Shown piece after piece: positions 1-6,834 of a DNA stretch of 26,462 nucleotides. This DNA comes from Clostridiales bacterium (GTDB taxonomy: Bacteria; Bacillota; Clostridia; Lachnospirales; Lachnospiraceae), in contig JAGZHZ010000032.1 in assembly GCA_018366495.1 (NCBI GenBank), forward strand, positions 1-26,462, given 5' to 3'. A model generated the notes under the pieces. The model was not told the DNA's origin, did no database searches, and was given only the letters and a program-made list of their open reading frames with translations. Both the position numbers and the translations under genes were made by a program. Within the stretch, counting starts at the first letter, position 1. Every line of letters begins with the position of its first letter.

Positions 1-100
1 GTAGAGGCGTTGTGGCAACGCCTATGAGAATACGTGTGGCCTAATAGTCACGCGCTATTCTCATGAAGCCCCCACTTCTGTAAGTGGTGGGTAGTTCACA
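1..100 (+). mobile_element. IS200/IS605-family right end with probable omega-RNA scaffold
   Basis: The stretch folds into consecutive hairpins: GGCGTTG/CAACGCC at 8-24, a long imperfect stem whose arms are GAGAATA and TATTCTC, and CCCAC/GTGGG at 71-91. The closing part, GAAGCCCCCACTTCTG followed by GTAGTTCAC, is the usual right end of IS200/IS605 (IS1341-type) elements. In these elements the right end doubles as the 3' part of the TnpB guide (omega) RNA, and the guide is read from the flank just outside the end. No tnpB is present; it would lie before base 1. The element has cut into the glycosylase gene that follows. The family call rests on remembered end sequences, and the exact last base (about 99-100) is an estimate. 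Confidence 0.7.
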
Positions 101-145
101 TATGGTGATACTGAAATAGAATACTTAAAGAGGAAAGACAAAATT

Positions 146-730
146 TTGGGCGAGGTCATAGAGAGAGTAGGATATATTGAGCGGGAAATTGATCCTGATT
201 TGTTTTCTGCTGTTTTACATCATATTGTCGGACAGCAGATTTCCACAAAAGCACAGGCAACCATCTGGAAACGGATGAGAGACGGATTGGAAGAAATCAA
301 TGCACAACAGATCTTAAAAGCGGGTATTTCTAAGTTGCAGTCGTTTGGAATCACATTCCGCAAGGCTGAATATATCACAGATTTTGCAGAAAAAGTACAG
401 TCAGGTGAATTTGATCTGCAAAGTATTTATGAAAAATCAGATGCGGAGGCGATGAAAGCACTGACTTCTTTAAAGGGAATCGGCGTATGGACGGCAGAGA
501 TGATTTTATTATTCTGTATGCAGCGTCCCGACATTTTAAGCTTTGATGATCTGGCGATTCAAAGGGGATTGCGCATGGTCTACCATCACAGAAAAATTGA
601 CCGAAAACTGTTTGAAAAATATCGCAGAAGATACCATCCATACGGCAGTATAGCCAGTTTATATCTCTGGGCAGTGGCGGGCGGCGCTCTTTTGGATATG
701 AAAGATTATGCGCCAAAAAATAAAAAATAA
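146..730 (+). CDS. DNA-3-methyladenine glycosylase family (AlkA-like), 5' end cut by an IS
   Basis: This is an HhH-GPD base-excision repair glycosylase, which removes alkylated purines from DNA. It shows the helix-hairpin-helix LKGIGVWTAEM near residues 109-119 and then SFDDLAIQRGL, where one Asp is the expected catalytic residue. The conserved N-terminal segment HHIVGQQIST is also present. Reading upstream in the same frame, recognisable sequence (YGDTEIEYLKRKDKI) continues back to about base 101, where the IS200/IS605 end begins and an in-frame TAG (92-94) closes the frame. The insertion therefore removed only the first dozen or so codons. The only start available inside the gene is the TTG at 146, with GAGG about 10 bases before it, so expression is doubtful. 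It is either a 5'-truncated but possibly working gene or a pseudogene. Confidence 0.8.
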   Translation: MGEVIERVGYIEREIDPDLFSAVLHHIVGQQISTKAQATIWKRMRDGLEEINAQQILKAGISKLQSFGITFRKAEYITDFAEKVQSGEFDLQSIYEKSDAEAMKALTSLKGIGVWTAEMILLFCMQRPDILSFDDLAIQRGLRMVYHHRKIDRKLFEKYRRRYHPYGSIASLYLWAVAGGALLDMKDYAPKNKK

Positions 731-817
731 ACTGGAAGTATATTTCTTCCACAAATGGTGCGGAATATGATAAAATAAACTGTACTTTGAACAAAAATGA
801 AAGATGAGGATATAAAG

Positions 818-1666
818 ATGAAAATAGCAGTAACGTATGAAAATGGAAATGTATTTCAGCATTTTGGAAAAACAGAATCTTTCAAGGTATATGAGGTGGA
901 AGAGAATAAAGTGGTTTCCAGCGAGGTGATTGGATCAAATGGAGCAGGACATGGAGCACTGGCAGGTCTGTTGGCGGATCAGTCTGTCGATGTGCTGATC
1001 TGCGGCGGCATCGGTGGCGGAGCACAGGCTGCATTGTCAGAAGCAGGGATTGAATTATGCGCAGGAGCAAAAGGAGATGCAGATCAGGCTGTAGAATCTT
1101 ATCTGAAAGGTGAATTGGTATCAACGGGAGTAAACTGTGACCATCACCATGAAGACGGACATAGCTGCGGCGATCATGGTGATGGTCACTCTTGCGGAGG
1201 AAACTGCGGAGGGACATGTGGAGCAGAACCGGCGCTGACAGGACGCAACGTAGGCAAAACTTGCCGCACACATTACAGAGGAACATTCAATGACGGAACA
1301 CAGTTTGATTCTTCTTATGACCGTGGCGAACCGCTGGAATTTATTTGCGGAGCCGGTCAAATGATTAAAGGATTTGATGCAGCAGTGGCTGATATGGAAG
1401 TAGGTCAGGAAGTTGATGTTCATTTGATGCCGGAAGAAGCATATGGTATGCCGGACCCGGAGGCTATTTTTACTTTAGAGATTGCACAGCTCCCAGGATC
1501 TGAGAATCTGGAAGTTGGTCAGCAGGTATATCTGTCCAATCAGTATGGACAGCCTTTCCTTGTTAAAGTGACAGAAAAGGAAGCTGCTACAATTACATTC
1601 GATGCAAATCATGATATGGCAGGAAAAGAATTAAACTTCCATATTGAACTGGTAGAGGTAAAATAA
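818..1666 (+). CDS. NifX/NifB-type domain fused to an FKBP-type peptidyl-prolyl isomerase
   Basis: Two domains are visible. The N-terminal ~100 residues (MKIAVTYENG...FQHFGKTESF...VDVLICGGIGGGAQ) belong to the dinitrogenase iron-molybdenum cofactor family, which binds metal clusters. After a linker very rich in His, Cys and Gly (HHHEDGHSC, GDGHSCGGNCGGTCG), the C-terminal ~150 residues form an FKBP domain (GTFNDGTQFDSSYDRGEPLEFICGAGQMIKGFD...MPEEAYG), as in SlyD-type metallochaperone/prolyl isomerases. An ATG at 797 is possible, but the ATG at 818 has GAGGA seven bases upstream and begins the conserved MKIAV, so 818 is chosen. A terminator follows directly, so the gene is probably monocistronic. 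A role in handling nickel or another soft metal is inferred from the linker. Confidence 0.85.
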   Translation: MKIAVTYENGNVFQHFGKTESFKVYEVEENKVVSSEVIGSNGAGHGALAGLLADQSVDVLICGGIGGGAQAALSEAGIELCAGAKGDADQAVESYLKGELVSTGVNCDHHHEDGHSCGDHGDGHSCGGNCGGTCGAEPALTGRNVGKTCRTHYRGTFNDGTQFDSSYDRGEPLEFICGAGQMIKGFDAAVADMEVGQEVDVHLMPEEAYGMPDPEAIFTLEIAQLPGSENLEVGQQVYLSNQYGQPFLVKVTEKEAATITFDANHDMAGKELNFHIELVEVK

Positions 1667-1672
1667 ACTGGC

Positions 1673-1718
1673 AAGAGGCTGTGGCAGGAATGGCGATTCC
1701 GAAACAGCCTCTTTTGGT
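1673..1718 (+). terminator. Rho-independent terminator after the NifX-FKBP gene
   Basis: AAGAGGCTGT (1673-1682) pairs with ACAGCCTCTT (1704-1713) around a 21-base loop. A T-rich tail follows, seven bases after the stop codon of the fusion gene. Confidence 0.8.
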
Positions 1719-1766
1719 ATTTATAATTAAAATTAGGAGAAGTGTAATAATGATAGTATCAAAAAA

Positions 1767-1819
1767 TCCTCTGATCGTTTTGCACATTTTTATCTGTGCC
1801 TTGTGATCAGAGGACTTTT
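1767..1819. terminator. Two-tier hairpin, terminator for the minus-strand gene that ends at 1848
   Basis: TCCTCTGATC (1767-1776) pairs with GATCAGAGGA (1805-1814). Inside the loop a second stem, GCACA (1782-1786) with TGTGC (1795-1799), can form. A-runs precede and T-runs follow the stem, so it can stop transcription on either strand. It sits 29 bases beyond the minus-strand membrane-protein gene. Confidence 0.7.
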
Positions 1820-1847
1820 TGATTGTCCTTATATGACAGCCCAATGG

Positions 1848-2423
1848 TTATCTTCGTGACTGTTTGCGCCAATAATCTGCCTTGTTTTGGTAGTTCCGCG
1901 CAGCTATGTCTTTTCCACGCAGATAAGCGTCTCTTGCGTCCCACTCTGCCTTTTTCTGACGGTCGATAGCATCCCATCGTTCTCTTGCAGCTCTGTCAGC
2001 TTCTTGCTGACGTTTTCTTCGCTCGGCAGCTTCCTGATCCCAACGTGAGGGTGAGGATGAAACGTTTGGGCGACTTTGTGTATTTTGCTGCTGAGAAGTG
2101 CTATTCATCGTATTAAAAATCCATGGCATCTGGGAAGGCCTCTTTTTATTTGGGTTCTTCTTTGGGGAAAGGTCTTTTCCATTTTTGTCATAACCGTAAC
2201 ATTCTAAGCGATCACGATAATCTTTTTTCAGAATACCCAATCCAATCCACAGACAAATTGCCATGAATACCTTAGAAGCTGTTTCAGAGCGGGAAATTGA
2301 CGTCATAAAATTTTCAAAAAACATTAACCCAATGAATTTGATTATTATATAGACGATAAATGATGTAACAAGGGATTCAAATGGATGATGTAAAATTACC
2401 CATAATCTTGAACGTCTCTGCAT
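1848..2423 (-). CDS. Hypothetical membrane protein with a basic, Arg/Gln-rich tail
   Basis: I do not recognise the family. Two hydrophobic stretches near residues 15-35 and 50-66 look like membrane helices. A middle segment rich in Pro, Lys, Ser and Gln follows. From about residue 125 to the end the protein is highly charged and probably helical (EAAERRKRQQEADRAARER, then repeated KADYWRK-like units). A helical cytosolic tail on a two-pass anchor is the simplest reading. The start has a strong AAGGAG on the minus strand, correctly spaced, and a bidirectional terminator follows the stop, so it looks like a real single-gene unit. Nothing nearby indicates a function. Confidence 0.65.
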   Translation of the reverse strand: MQRRSRLWVILHHPFESLVTSFIVYIIIKFIGLMFFENFMTSISRSETASKVFMAICLWIGLGILKKDYRDRLECYGYDKNGKDLSPKKNPNKKRPSQMPWIFNTMNSTSQQQNTQSRPNVSSSPSRWDQEAAERRKRQQEADRAARERWDAIDRQKKAEWDARDAYLRGKDIAARNYQNKADYWRKQSRR

Positions 2424-2800
2424 ATAAAAATCTCCTTAAAAGATAATATTTTTTGTGACAAACGAGCAAATAATTATTTAAGAGTGGCAAGCAGATAAAT
2501 AATTATTTAAAAATATTATAGATCAATATCTATTGAAAATCAAGATCTGCTGAAAGCTGTTGCAATCTAAAAAATAGGATTTTCAGACCCTTTATAGATA
2601 AGGTGTTGTTGACCTGATAGCGAAACAAAGTGATTAACGATTATTATAGCACGGAACTATTGTAATGGAAGGCTTGCGGTTATTATGTAAGACGTATGAA
2701 TACAATATTGTATTCATACGCGGTGGTATGTGAAGCGAGAAGCGCCGACTGTTATCAAATGTGTCGTAAAACCCCTTGCTTTAGCTATGGGGAGTGTCAA
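2424..2800 (+). mobile_element. Solo IS200/IS605-type right end (no transposase), gene-free stretch
   Basis: No coding region is visible here. The last 30 bases, ACCCCTTGCTTTAGCTATGG followed by GGAGTGTCAA, look like an IS200/IS605 right end: CCCC (2772-2775) pairs with GGGG (2789-2792), an inner GCT/AGC pair adds to the stem, and a TCAA end at 2797-2800 fits the cleavage tetranucleotide known from IS608. Upstream are a perfect 28-bp palindrome and, at about 2470 and 2499, two copies of AAATAATTATTTAA. There is no tnpA or tnpB between this end and the gene at 2423, so the piece is a non-autonomous relic or a solo omega-RNA. It supplies the last bases (the TGA) of the truncated MATE frame on the other strand. 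The left boundary is unknown. Confidence 0.55.
2694..2721. repeat. Perfect 28-bp palindrome
   Basis: CGTATGAATACAAT is followed directly by its exact reverse complement, with no spacer. It lies about 80 bases inside the IS200/IS605-type right end. It could be part of the folded end or RNA scaffold, or an operator; no gene start is close enough to decide. Confidence 0.9.
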
Positions 2801-3612
2801 AAGTTGGTATGCTTCACAGATGAAATTAATAGAAACATAGCAATGAATATTGTTAAATAATCGGAAAGCGTCTGTGTATAATTAATTCCATTTAATCCAA
2901 ACAAATGATTTAAAATAAATAAAAATGGAATAAAAAATAATCCCTGTCTGCAAAGAGAAAGCAAAGTTGCAGGAATAGGTCGGTTTAAAGCCTGCATACT
3001 ATTAATTGCCAGGAACATCAGACCTAAAACAGGACCTGCCAAAGAAGTCGCTATTAACATAGGAATACCATACTGAATTACCTCTGAATTGTTGATAAAT
3101 AATCCCATAATTTGTCTGCTGAATATAATGTATACAAGTGTTAAGATACTGCCGCAGATTACAGTCAGTATTCCGCTGAACTTTAATATATCAATAAAAC
3201 GTTTGCGATTTCTGGAACCATAACAATAACCAAGCAGAGGTTGAATACCGTTAGAAATTCCCATATGAATGAATACAATAAATAAGTAAACTTTTGTAAC
3301 AATTCCCATGGCTGCAACAGCTGCATCACCGTATGGTATAAGTGCGTTATTCAGCAAAATGGTTGATATGCTCATAAGAGCAGAATTAATCCCGGCAGGA
3401 ATACCAATGGATAGTACATTTCCTGCGATAGAATGACAATTTTTAAGATCTCGGAAATTCAAAGACATGAACTGGCTTTTTTTTACTAAAAAGTAAATAT
3501 AATAGATACAACCAAATACATTTCCAAGAACTGTTGCGATTGCAGCGCCGGCAGTACCCATATGAAATGTTAAAATAAGGATAGGATCTAAAATAATATT
3601 AAAGCATGCCAT
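2797..3612 (-). pseudogene. MATE-family multidrug exporter, C-terminal half only
   Basis: The 271 residues match the second half of a MATE (NorM/DinF-type) cation-coupled efflux protein. They begin at a segment typical of helices 5-6 (CFNIILDPILILTFHMGTAGAAIATVLG) and include the GYCYGSRN and ISNGIQPLLGY region and about six more hydrophobic helices. Family members are about 450 residues, so the first ~190 are missing. The open frame starts at the family's internal ACFNIILDP motif, exactly where the sequence on the other strand turns into rtcB, so the loss is a junction and not a misplaced start. At the 3' end the last codons run into an IS200/IS605-type end. The fragment cannot make a working transporter. 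Confidence 0.8.
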
Positions 3613-3739
3613 TTTATTCCATCCGGGATGAATGTCTGGGAAGGGCGAATGGAAAGATTTGATTTGACAGATCTTCGCTGCTACAGATCTCTAAAAGATG
3701 CAAGACGTTTGGAACGCTCTCTTGGAACGTTGGGAGGGG
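3610..3739 (+). pseudogene. rtcB: rtcB fragment (internal codons), left of the transposon
   Basis: Read from 3610, the frame gives HFIPSGMNVWEGRMERFDL, then TDLRCYRSLKDARRLERSLG and TLGG. This is the part of RtcB just before its active-site GGGNHF motif. The rest of the gene resumes in the same order at 14618, on the far side of the transposon. RtcB is the GTP/Mn-dependent RNA ligase that joins 2',3'-cyclic phosphate and 5'-OH RNA ends. The ~130 N-terminal residues, including the Mn-binding GCGM-type motif, are absent: upstream of 3610 the sequence belongs to the truncated MATE gene on the other strand. The gene is therefore dead independently of the transposon. Confidence 0.85.
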
Positions 3740-3748
3740 TTATATGTA
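3734..3748 (+). repeat. Left transposon junction: GAGGGG core plus terminal inverted repeat
   Basis: The six-base core GAGGGG (3734-3739) is followed by the inverted repeat TTATATGTA. Further in, TACGATA (3758-3764) echoes the ACGATA motifs found several times in the reverse complement of the right end; these are probable recombinase-binding arms. Confidence 0.8.
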
Positions 3749-3799
3749 CTTAATAGATACGATAACGGAGTACATAATACTATAAAAGATAATGCCCAT

Positions 3800-3828
3800 T
3801 TGACGTATATAATTTAATAGTGTATACT
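3800..3828 (+). promoter_or_regulatory. Promoter of the recombinase operon, overlapped by a palindrome
   Basis: TTGACG (3800-3805) and TATACT (3823-3828) are separated by exactly 17 bases, a near-consensus sigma-A promoter. The near-palindrome GTGTATACTATACAC covers the -10, and part of it (TAGTGTATA) repeats at 3841-3849. Repression by a recombinase or regulator binding here is inferred. Confidence 0.65.
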
Positions 3829-3854
3829 ATACACGTTATATAGTGTATAGTATG

Positions 3855-3888
3855 AAGACTGCTATATACATAATAGTGGTCTTTTTTA
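3855..3888 (+). terminator. Attenuator-like hairpin ahead of the first recombinase gene
   Basis: AAGACTGCTAT (3855-3865) pairs with ATAGTGGTCTT (3873-3883), 11 pairs with two G-T wobbles and a seven-base loop, and leads into a run of six T. It sits between the promoter and the ribosome site AAGGATGG at 3891-3898. It would stop read-through from the chromosome and damp the element's own promoter. Confidence 0.65.
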
Positions 3889-3905
3889 ATAAGGATGGTA
3901 GATAT

Positions 3906-5054
3906 ATGAGATACACAATTGAGAAATCTATTATAGTTAATTATGACCACTCTGAAAGAGAATGTTTCTTAATCCTGGATAACGGAATACCAGAGTTTAC
4001 TATTAACAACTGGATAGAAATGAAAAGTATTAATTCTTCACTAACTGGAAGACAATACGCATATACATTACTGAGGTATTTGAATTACCTTGATATGTAT
4101 GGGATTGGATATGATAAGGCGACAAAGAGAAATGTGCTCCAATTTATTCAGGCTATAATCAGCGGAGATGGAAATGTATTTTCCCTTAAATCAAATATTG
4201 TTGCTAGTACTGCAGATTACTATCTAGGCGTTATTAAAAATTTCTATAGATACTTAGAAGACTATCTCAACACCGGATTGTCAATGAGACTTGAAGATAA
4301 AAGTCGTAGGGCATCAAAAGATTCTTATCTATATGGCCAGATTTGGGATATGGGCACTAAAGAAGTGCTACTTGAAAATATTATTATGCCAAAAGAAAAA
4401 AAGACATATATAAAGTGGTACACAGATACGCAGAAAGATGCGATTTTATCGAATTTGAATACAAAAAGAGATAAAACAATCTTTATGCTGTCTCTTGAGG
4501 GAATGAGAATTGATGAAATCCTTAGTCTCAGGTTAGAGGATTACAAGCCCGAGAAAAAAACTATCGAGACTAATAGATCAAAAGGAAATAAGCATAGAAC
4601 AGTTATTTTAAGAGAAGAGACGGTTAATTATCTTGAAGACTACATATTCAACGAAAGAGGCACTATCGAAAGCCAGATGGGACTTAAGAACGAAATGTTT
4701 TTGAACTTGAGAGCTGGCAAAGGATATGGACAGCCTGTGAAATATTCAAACATTTTACATATCATAAAAAAGGCTGCAGAAAATGGAGGAATTGATTCTA
4801 AATTAATCCGAACACATTCAGGTAGAAGTTCAAGGACTATGGAGTTGATCAATCATCAGGCTGAACACCCAGAGGACAATCTTACAGATGCAGAGATAAT
4901 GTTGCTGATGGGTTGGTCTGCTCCGTCAAGTATGAAGCCGTATGTAAATGTGAATGATGAGCGAACACTTAAATCCACAATCGAAAAGATAAATAAGAAG
5001 GAGAATAAAAATAATGGCAATTCCAGCAAAACTGAAGAAAATATATCAGAATAA
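3906..5054 (+). CDS. Tyrosine recombinase 1 (Tn554 TnpA-like)
   Basis: Phage-integrase-family recombinase of 382 residues; Tn554 TnpA has 361. The N-terminal ~150 residues look like a SAM-like core-binding domain and the rest is the catalytic domain. Catalytic residues are visible: Arg201 (LEGMRIDEIL), a Lys in RSKGNKHR, His304 and Arg307 (THSGR), Trp337 (MGWSAPSS) and nucleophile Tyr346 (KPYV). The open frame runs up to a GTG at 3843, but ATG 3906 has AAGGATGG eight bases upstream and lies beyond the attenuator, so it is preferred. The gene end overlaps the next start by 41 bases. With recombinases 2 and 3 it should cut and join the transposon ends at the GAGGGG core. Confidence 0.85.
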   Translation: MRYTIEKSIIVNYDHSERECFLILDNGIPEFTINNWIEMKSINSSLTGRQYAYTLLRYLNYLDMYGIGYDKATKRNVLQFIQAIISGDGNVFSLKSNIVASTADYYLGVIKNFYRYLEDYLNTGLSMRLEDKSRRASKDSYLYGQIWDMGTKEVLLENIIMPKEKKTYIKWYTDTQKDAILSNLNTKRDKTIFMLSLEGMRIDEILSLRLEDYKPEKKTIETNRSKGNKHRTVILREETVNYLEDYIFNERGTIESQMGLKNEMFLNLRAGKGYGQPVKYSNILHIIKKAAENGGIDSKLIRTHSGRSSRTMELINHQAEHPEDNLTDAEIMLLMGWSAPSSMKPYVNVNDERTLKSTIEKINKKENKNNGNSSKTEENISE

Positions 5055-6834
5055 GCTGGCTGTAGCCCCACTGGTTCGTAAAATGGGGGTTGCGGCTACC
5101 GGCGCACTTCTAAAAGAAATAGACGAACCAGATTTGAAAAAATATTTGTATGATTTTTGTGATAAAGAATTTACCCAAAATAGAATTAAAATAACTGCTG
5201 AGAAATTTTGTTTGGCATTTTGGGGTAAATCTGCGACTTATATTAAATATAAGGATATGTCTTTGGTATGGTTTGTACCTATCATTAATGAGGTTATTGA
5301 TGGTGTATATGAAAAACAAAAGAAGTTGTTTTGCTTTCAAAACAAAGCTCAGATGGATTTAGAAAGAGATATTTGGAGACTTTACTTTATGAAAGGTCCA
5401 TCATTAAATAAGAGGGATTTTGATTTCAGCAAAATTAATAAAATAGAAATGCGATATGAAGCGAAAATGTATTATCGAGATTTGTTAAAGAATGAACGGG
5501 ATTTTAGAAACGATCGTGGAATTGCATTGCTTACAGCTGGAATTAATTTTATGACAGATTGCAACCCTAGAATACGTAGATTTGCTGATATTAGCGTGCC
5601 AGATATTTCAAATCTGATTGTGTCATTGCAAAATGGCAAGATCAAGACACAATTCAGCGATAATTATAGCGTTTCGAGTATCAGGAAGATGGTACAGAGA
5701 ATGTCCGCAGTAACTGAATATCTGATAGCCCGAAAGGGGTATGTATACGCACCAAAGGGAAATCAATTTGATGACTATTCTTTTTATAACACAGGGGGTA
5801 TGGAGAAAAATACAGATTGCATTCCAGAAGAGGTGGTTGTAGATATTAACAATCATATTGGAGAATTAACAAATGAATATAGATTGATGTACCGCTTGAT
5901 GGTTGAAACAGGATTGCATGCAAAAGAAATTTCTTTCTTAAAAAGAGGAGACATCGTTCCGTCACAGTATGAAGAATATTATCGTCTTACCTACATTCAG
6001 TATAAAAATGAATGGAGAAGTAGATTTTCTGGATATGATGCACACAAGATAACGTTGATTTCAACTTCGCTTGCGAAAGAAGTATTGGAATATATCAACA
6101 ATACAGAGGATGTGCGCAAATTGTCGGGAGAAGATTATATTTTTATTTCAAAACGTGTTAAAGGTAGTACGACACGTTTTACATTGCCTCAGATGGCTCA
6201 ATTTGTAGCTGCAATCAATCGAATCATTAAAAAGCACAACATTACCACTGAAACAGGAGAATTGTGGCATTTTACGTCAAGACAGGCAAGAAAGACAATT
6301 GCAGTCCAAATGGCAGAAAATGGTGCCACGGCAACGGAAATTGCCATTCGTTTAGCTCATTCTGACACCAAAACGACAGAAAAATATTATGCTGAAGTAA
6401 GGCGTAAACGTTTAGCAGAGTTAAATTCCGAGTTTTTTAAAAAGAAATTTGCAATTTTCGTAGGAGAAGAAAATTTAAGTCAGTACACAGAGAAAGAAAG
6501 AAAAGACTTGTATGTGGAATTTTCACTTAATTTGCGAGAAGTTGAGCTAGGGCAATGTTCTAGGCATCTTTCAGATGGTCCATGTGGGCGAACAGGACAT
6601 TTTCAGTGTGCTACATGTCCTAAAATCTGTACAGGATTGCCATATTTGGATAAGTGGCAAAAGATATTTGATTCTCAGAATCAACGAATTAAAGAGCTGG
6701 AAAAGCTTTATTATGACGAAGCTATTAGTGAAAATGAATATAAAGAATTTTTGGAGTATAAACGAGAGCTGATGGTAAGAAATCGTGCCAAATCAATAAT
6801 CGACTCCATAAGAGGTGATAGAAATGGAAACTAA
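5014..6834 (+). CDS. Tyrosine recombinase 2 (Tn554 TnpB-like), altered catalytic set
   Basis: A 606-residue integrase-family protein, close to the size of Tn554 TnpB (about 630). The start ATG has AAGGAG correctly placed inside the end of recombinase 1. The catalytic domain spans about 270-470. The usual TGLR Arg is His302 in ETGLHAKEIS. The box II motif, normally HxxR, reads TSRQARKTIA, so the His appears replaced by Arg while the second Arg remains. RLAHSDTKTTEKYY keeps the later His and a Tyr (458 or 459). A C-terminal cluster, C-x8-C-x7-C-x2-C-x3-C, could bind zinc. The missing first Arg suggests a weak or purely structural subunit, unless a neighbouring residue substitutes. Confidence 0.85.
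   Translation: MAIPAKLKKIYQNKLAVAPLVRKMGVAATGALLKEIDEPDLKKYLYDFCDKEFTQNRIKITAEKFCLAFWGKSATYIKYKDMSLVWFVPIINEVIDGVYEKQKKLFCFQNKAQMDLERDIWRLYFMKGPSLNKRDFDFSKINKIEMRYEAKMYYRDLLKNERDFRNDRGIALLTAGINFMTDCNPRIRRFADISVPDISNLIVSLQNGKIKTQFSDNYSVSSIRKMVQRMSAVTEYLIARKGYVYAPKGNQFDDYSFYNTGGMEKNTDCIPEEVVVDINNHIGELTNEYRLMYRLMVETGLHAKEISFLKRGDIVPSQYEEYYRLTYIQYKNEWRSRFSGYDAHKITLISTSLAKEVLEYINNTEDVRKLSGEDYIFISKRVKGSTTRFTLPQMAQFVAAINRIIKKHNITTETGELWHFTSRQARKTIAVQMAENGATATEIAIRLAHSDTKTTEKYYAEVRRKRLAELNSEFFKKKFAIFVGEENLSQYTEKERKDLYVEFSLNLREVELGQCSRHLSDGPCGRTGHFQCATCPKICTGLPYLDKWQKIFDSQNQRIKELEKLYYDEAISENEYKEFLEYKRELMVRNRAKSIIDSIRGDRNGN

Noticed and set aside
882..1286. 134-codon minus-strand frame
   Set aside because: It is antisense to the NifX-FKBP gene; its length comes from the Gly/His/Cys-rich linker composition.
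1750..1806. Eighteen-codon frame MIVSKNPLIVLHIFICAL with AGGAG ten bases upstream
   Set aside because: It lies entirely within the two-tier terminator hairpin and has no downstream gene to control on that strand; it is more likely chance than a leader peptide.
2694..2721. 28-bp palindrome as a transcription terminator
   Set aside because: It has no loop, no T-run and an AT-rich stem; it is more likely part of a mobile-element end or an operator.
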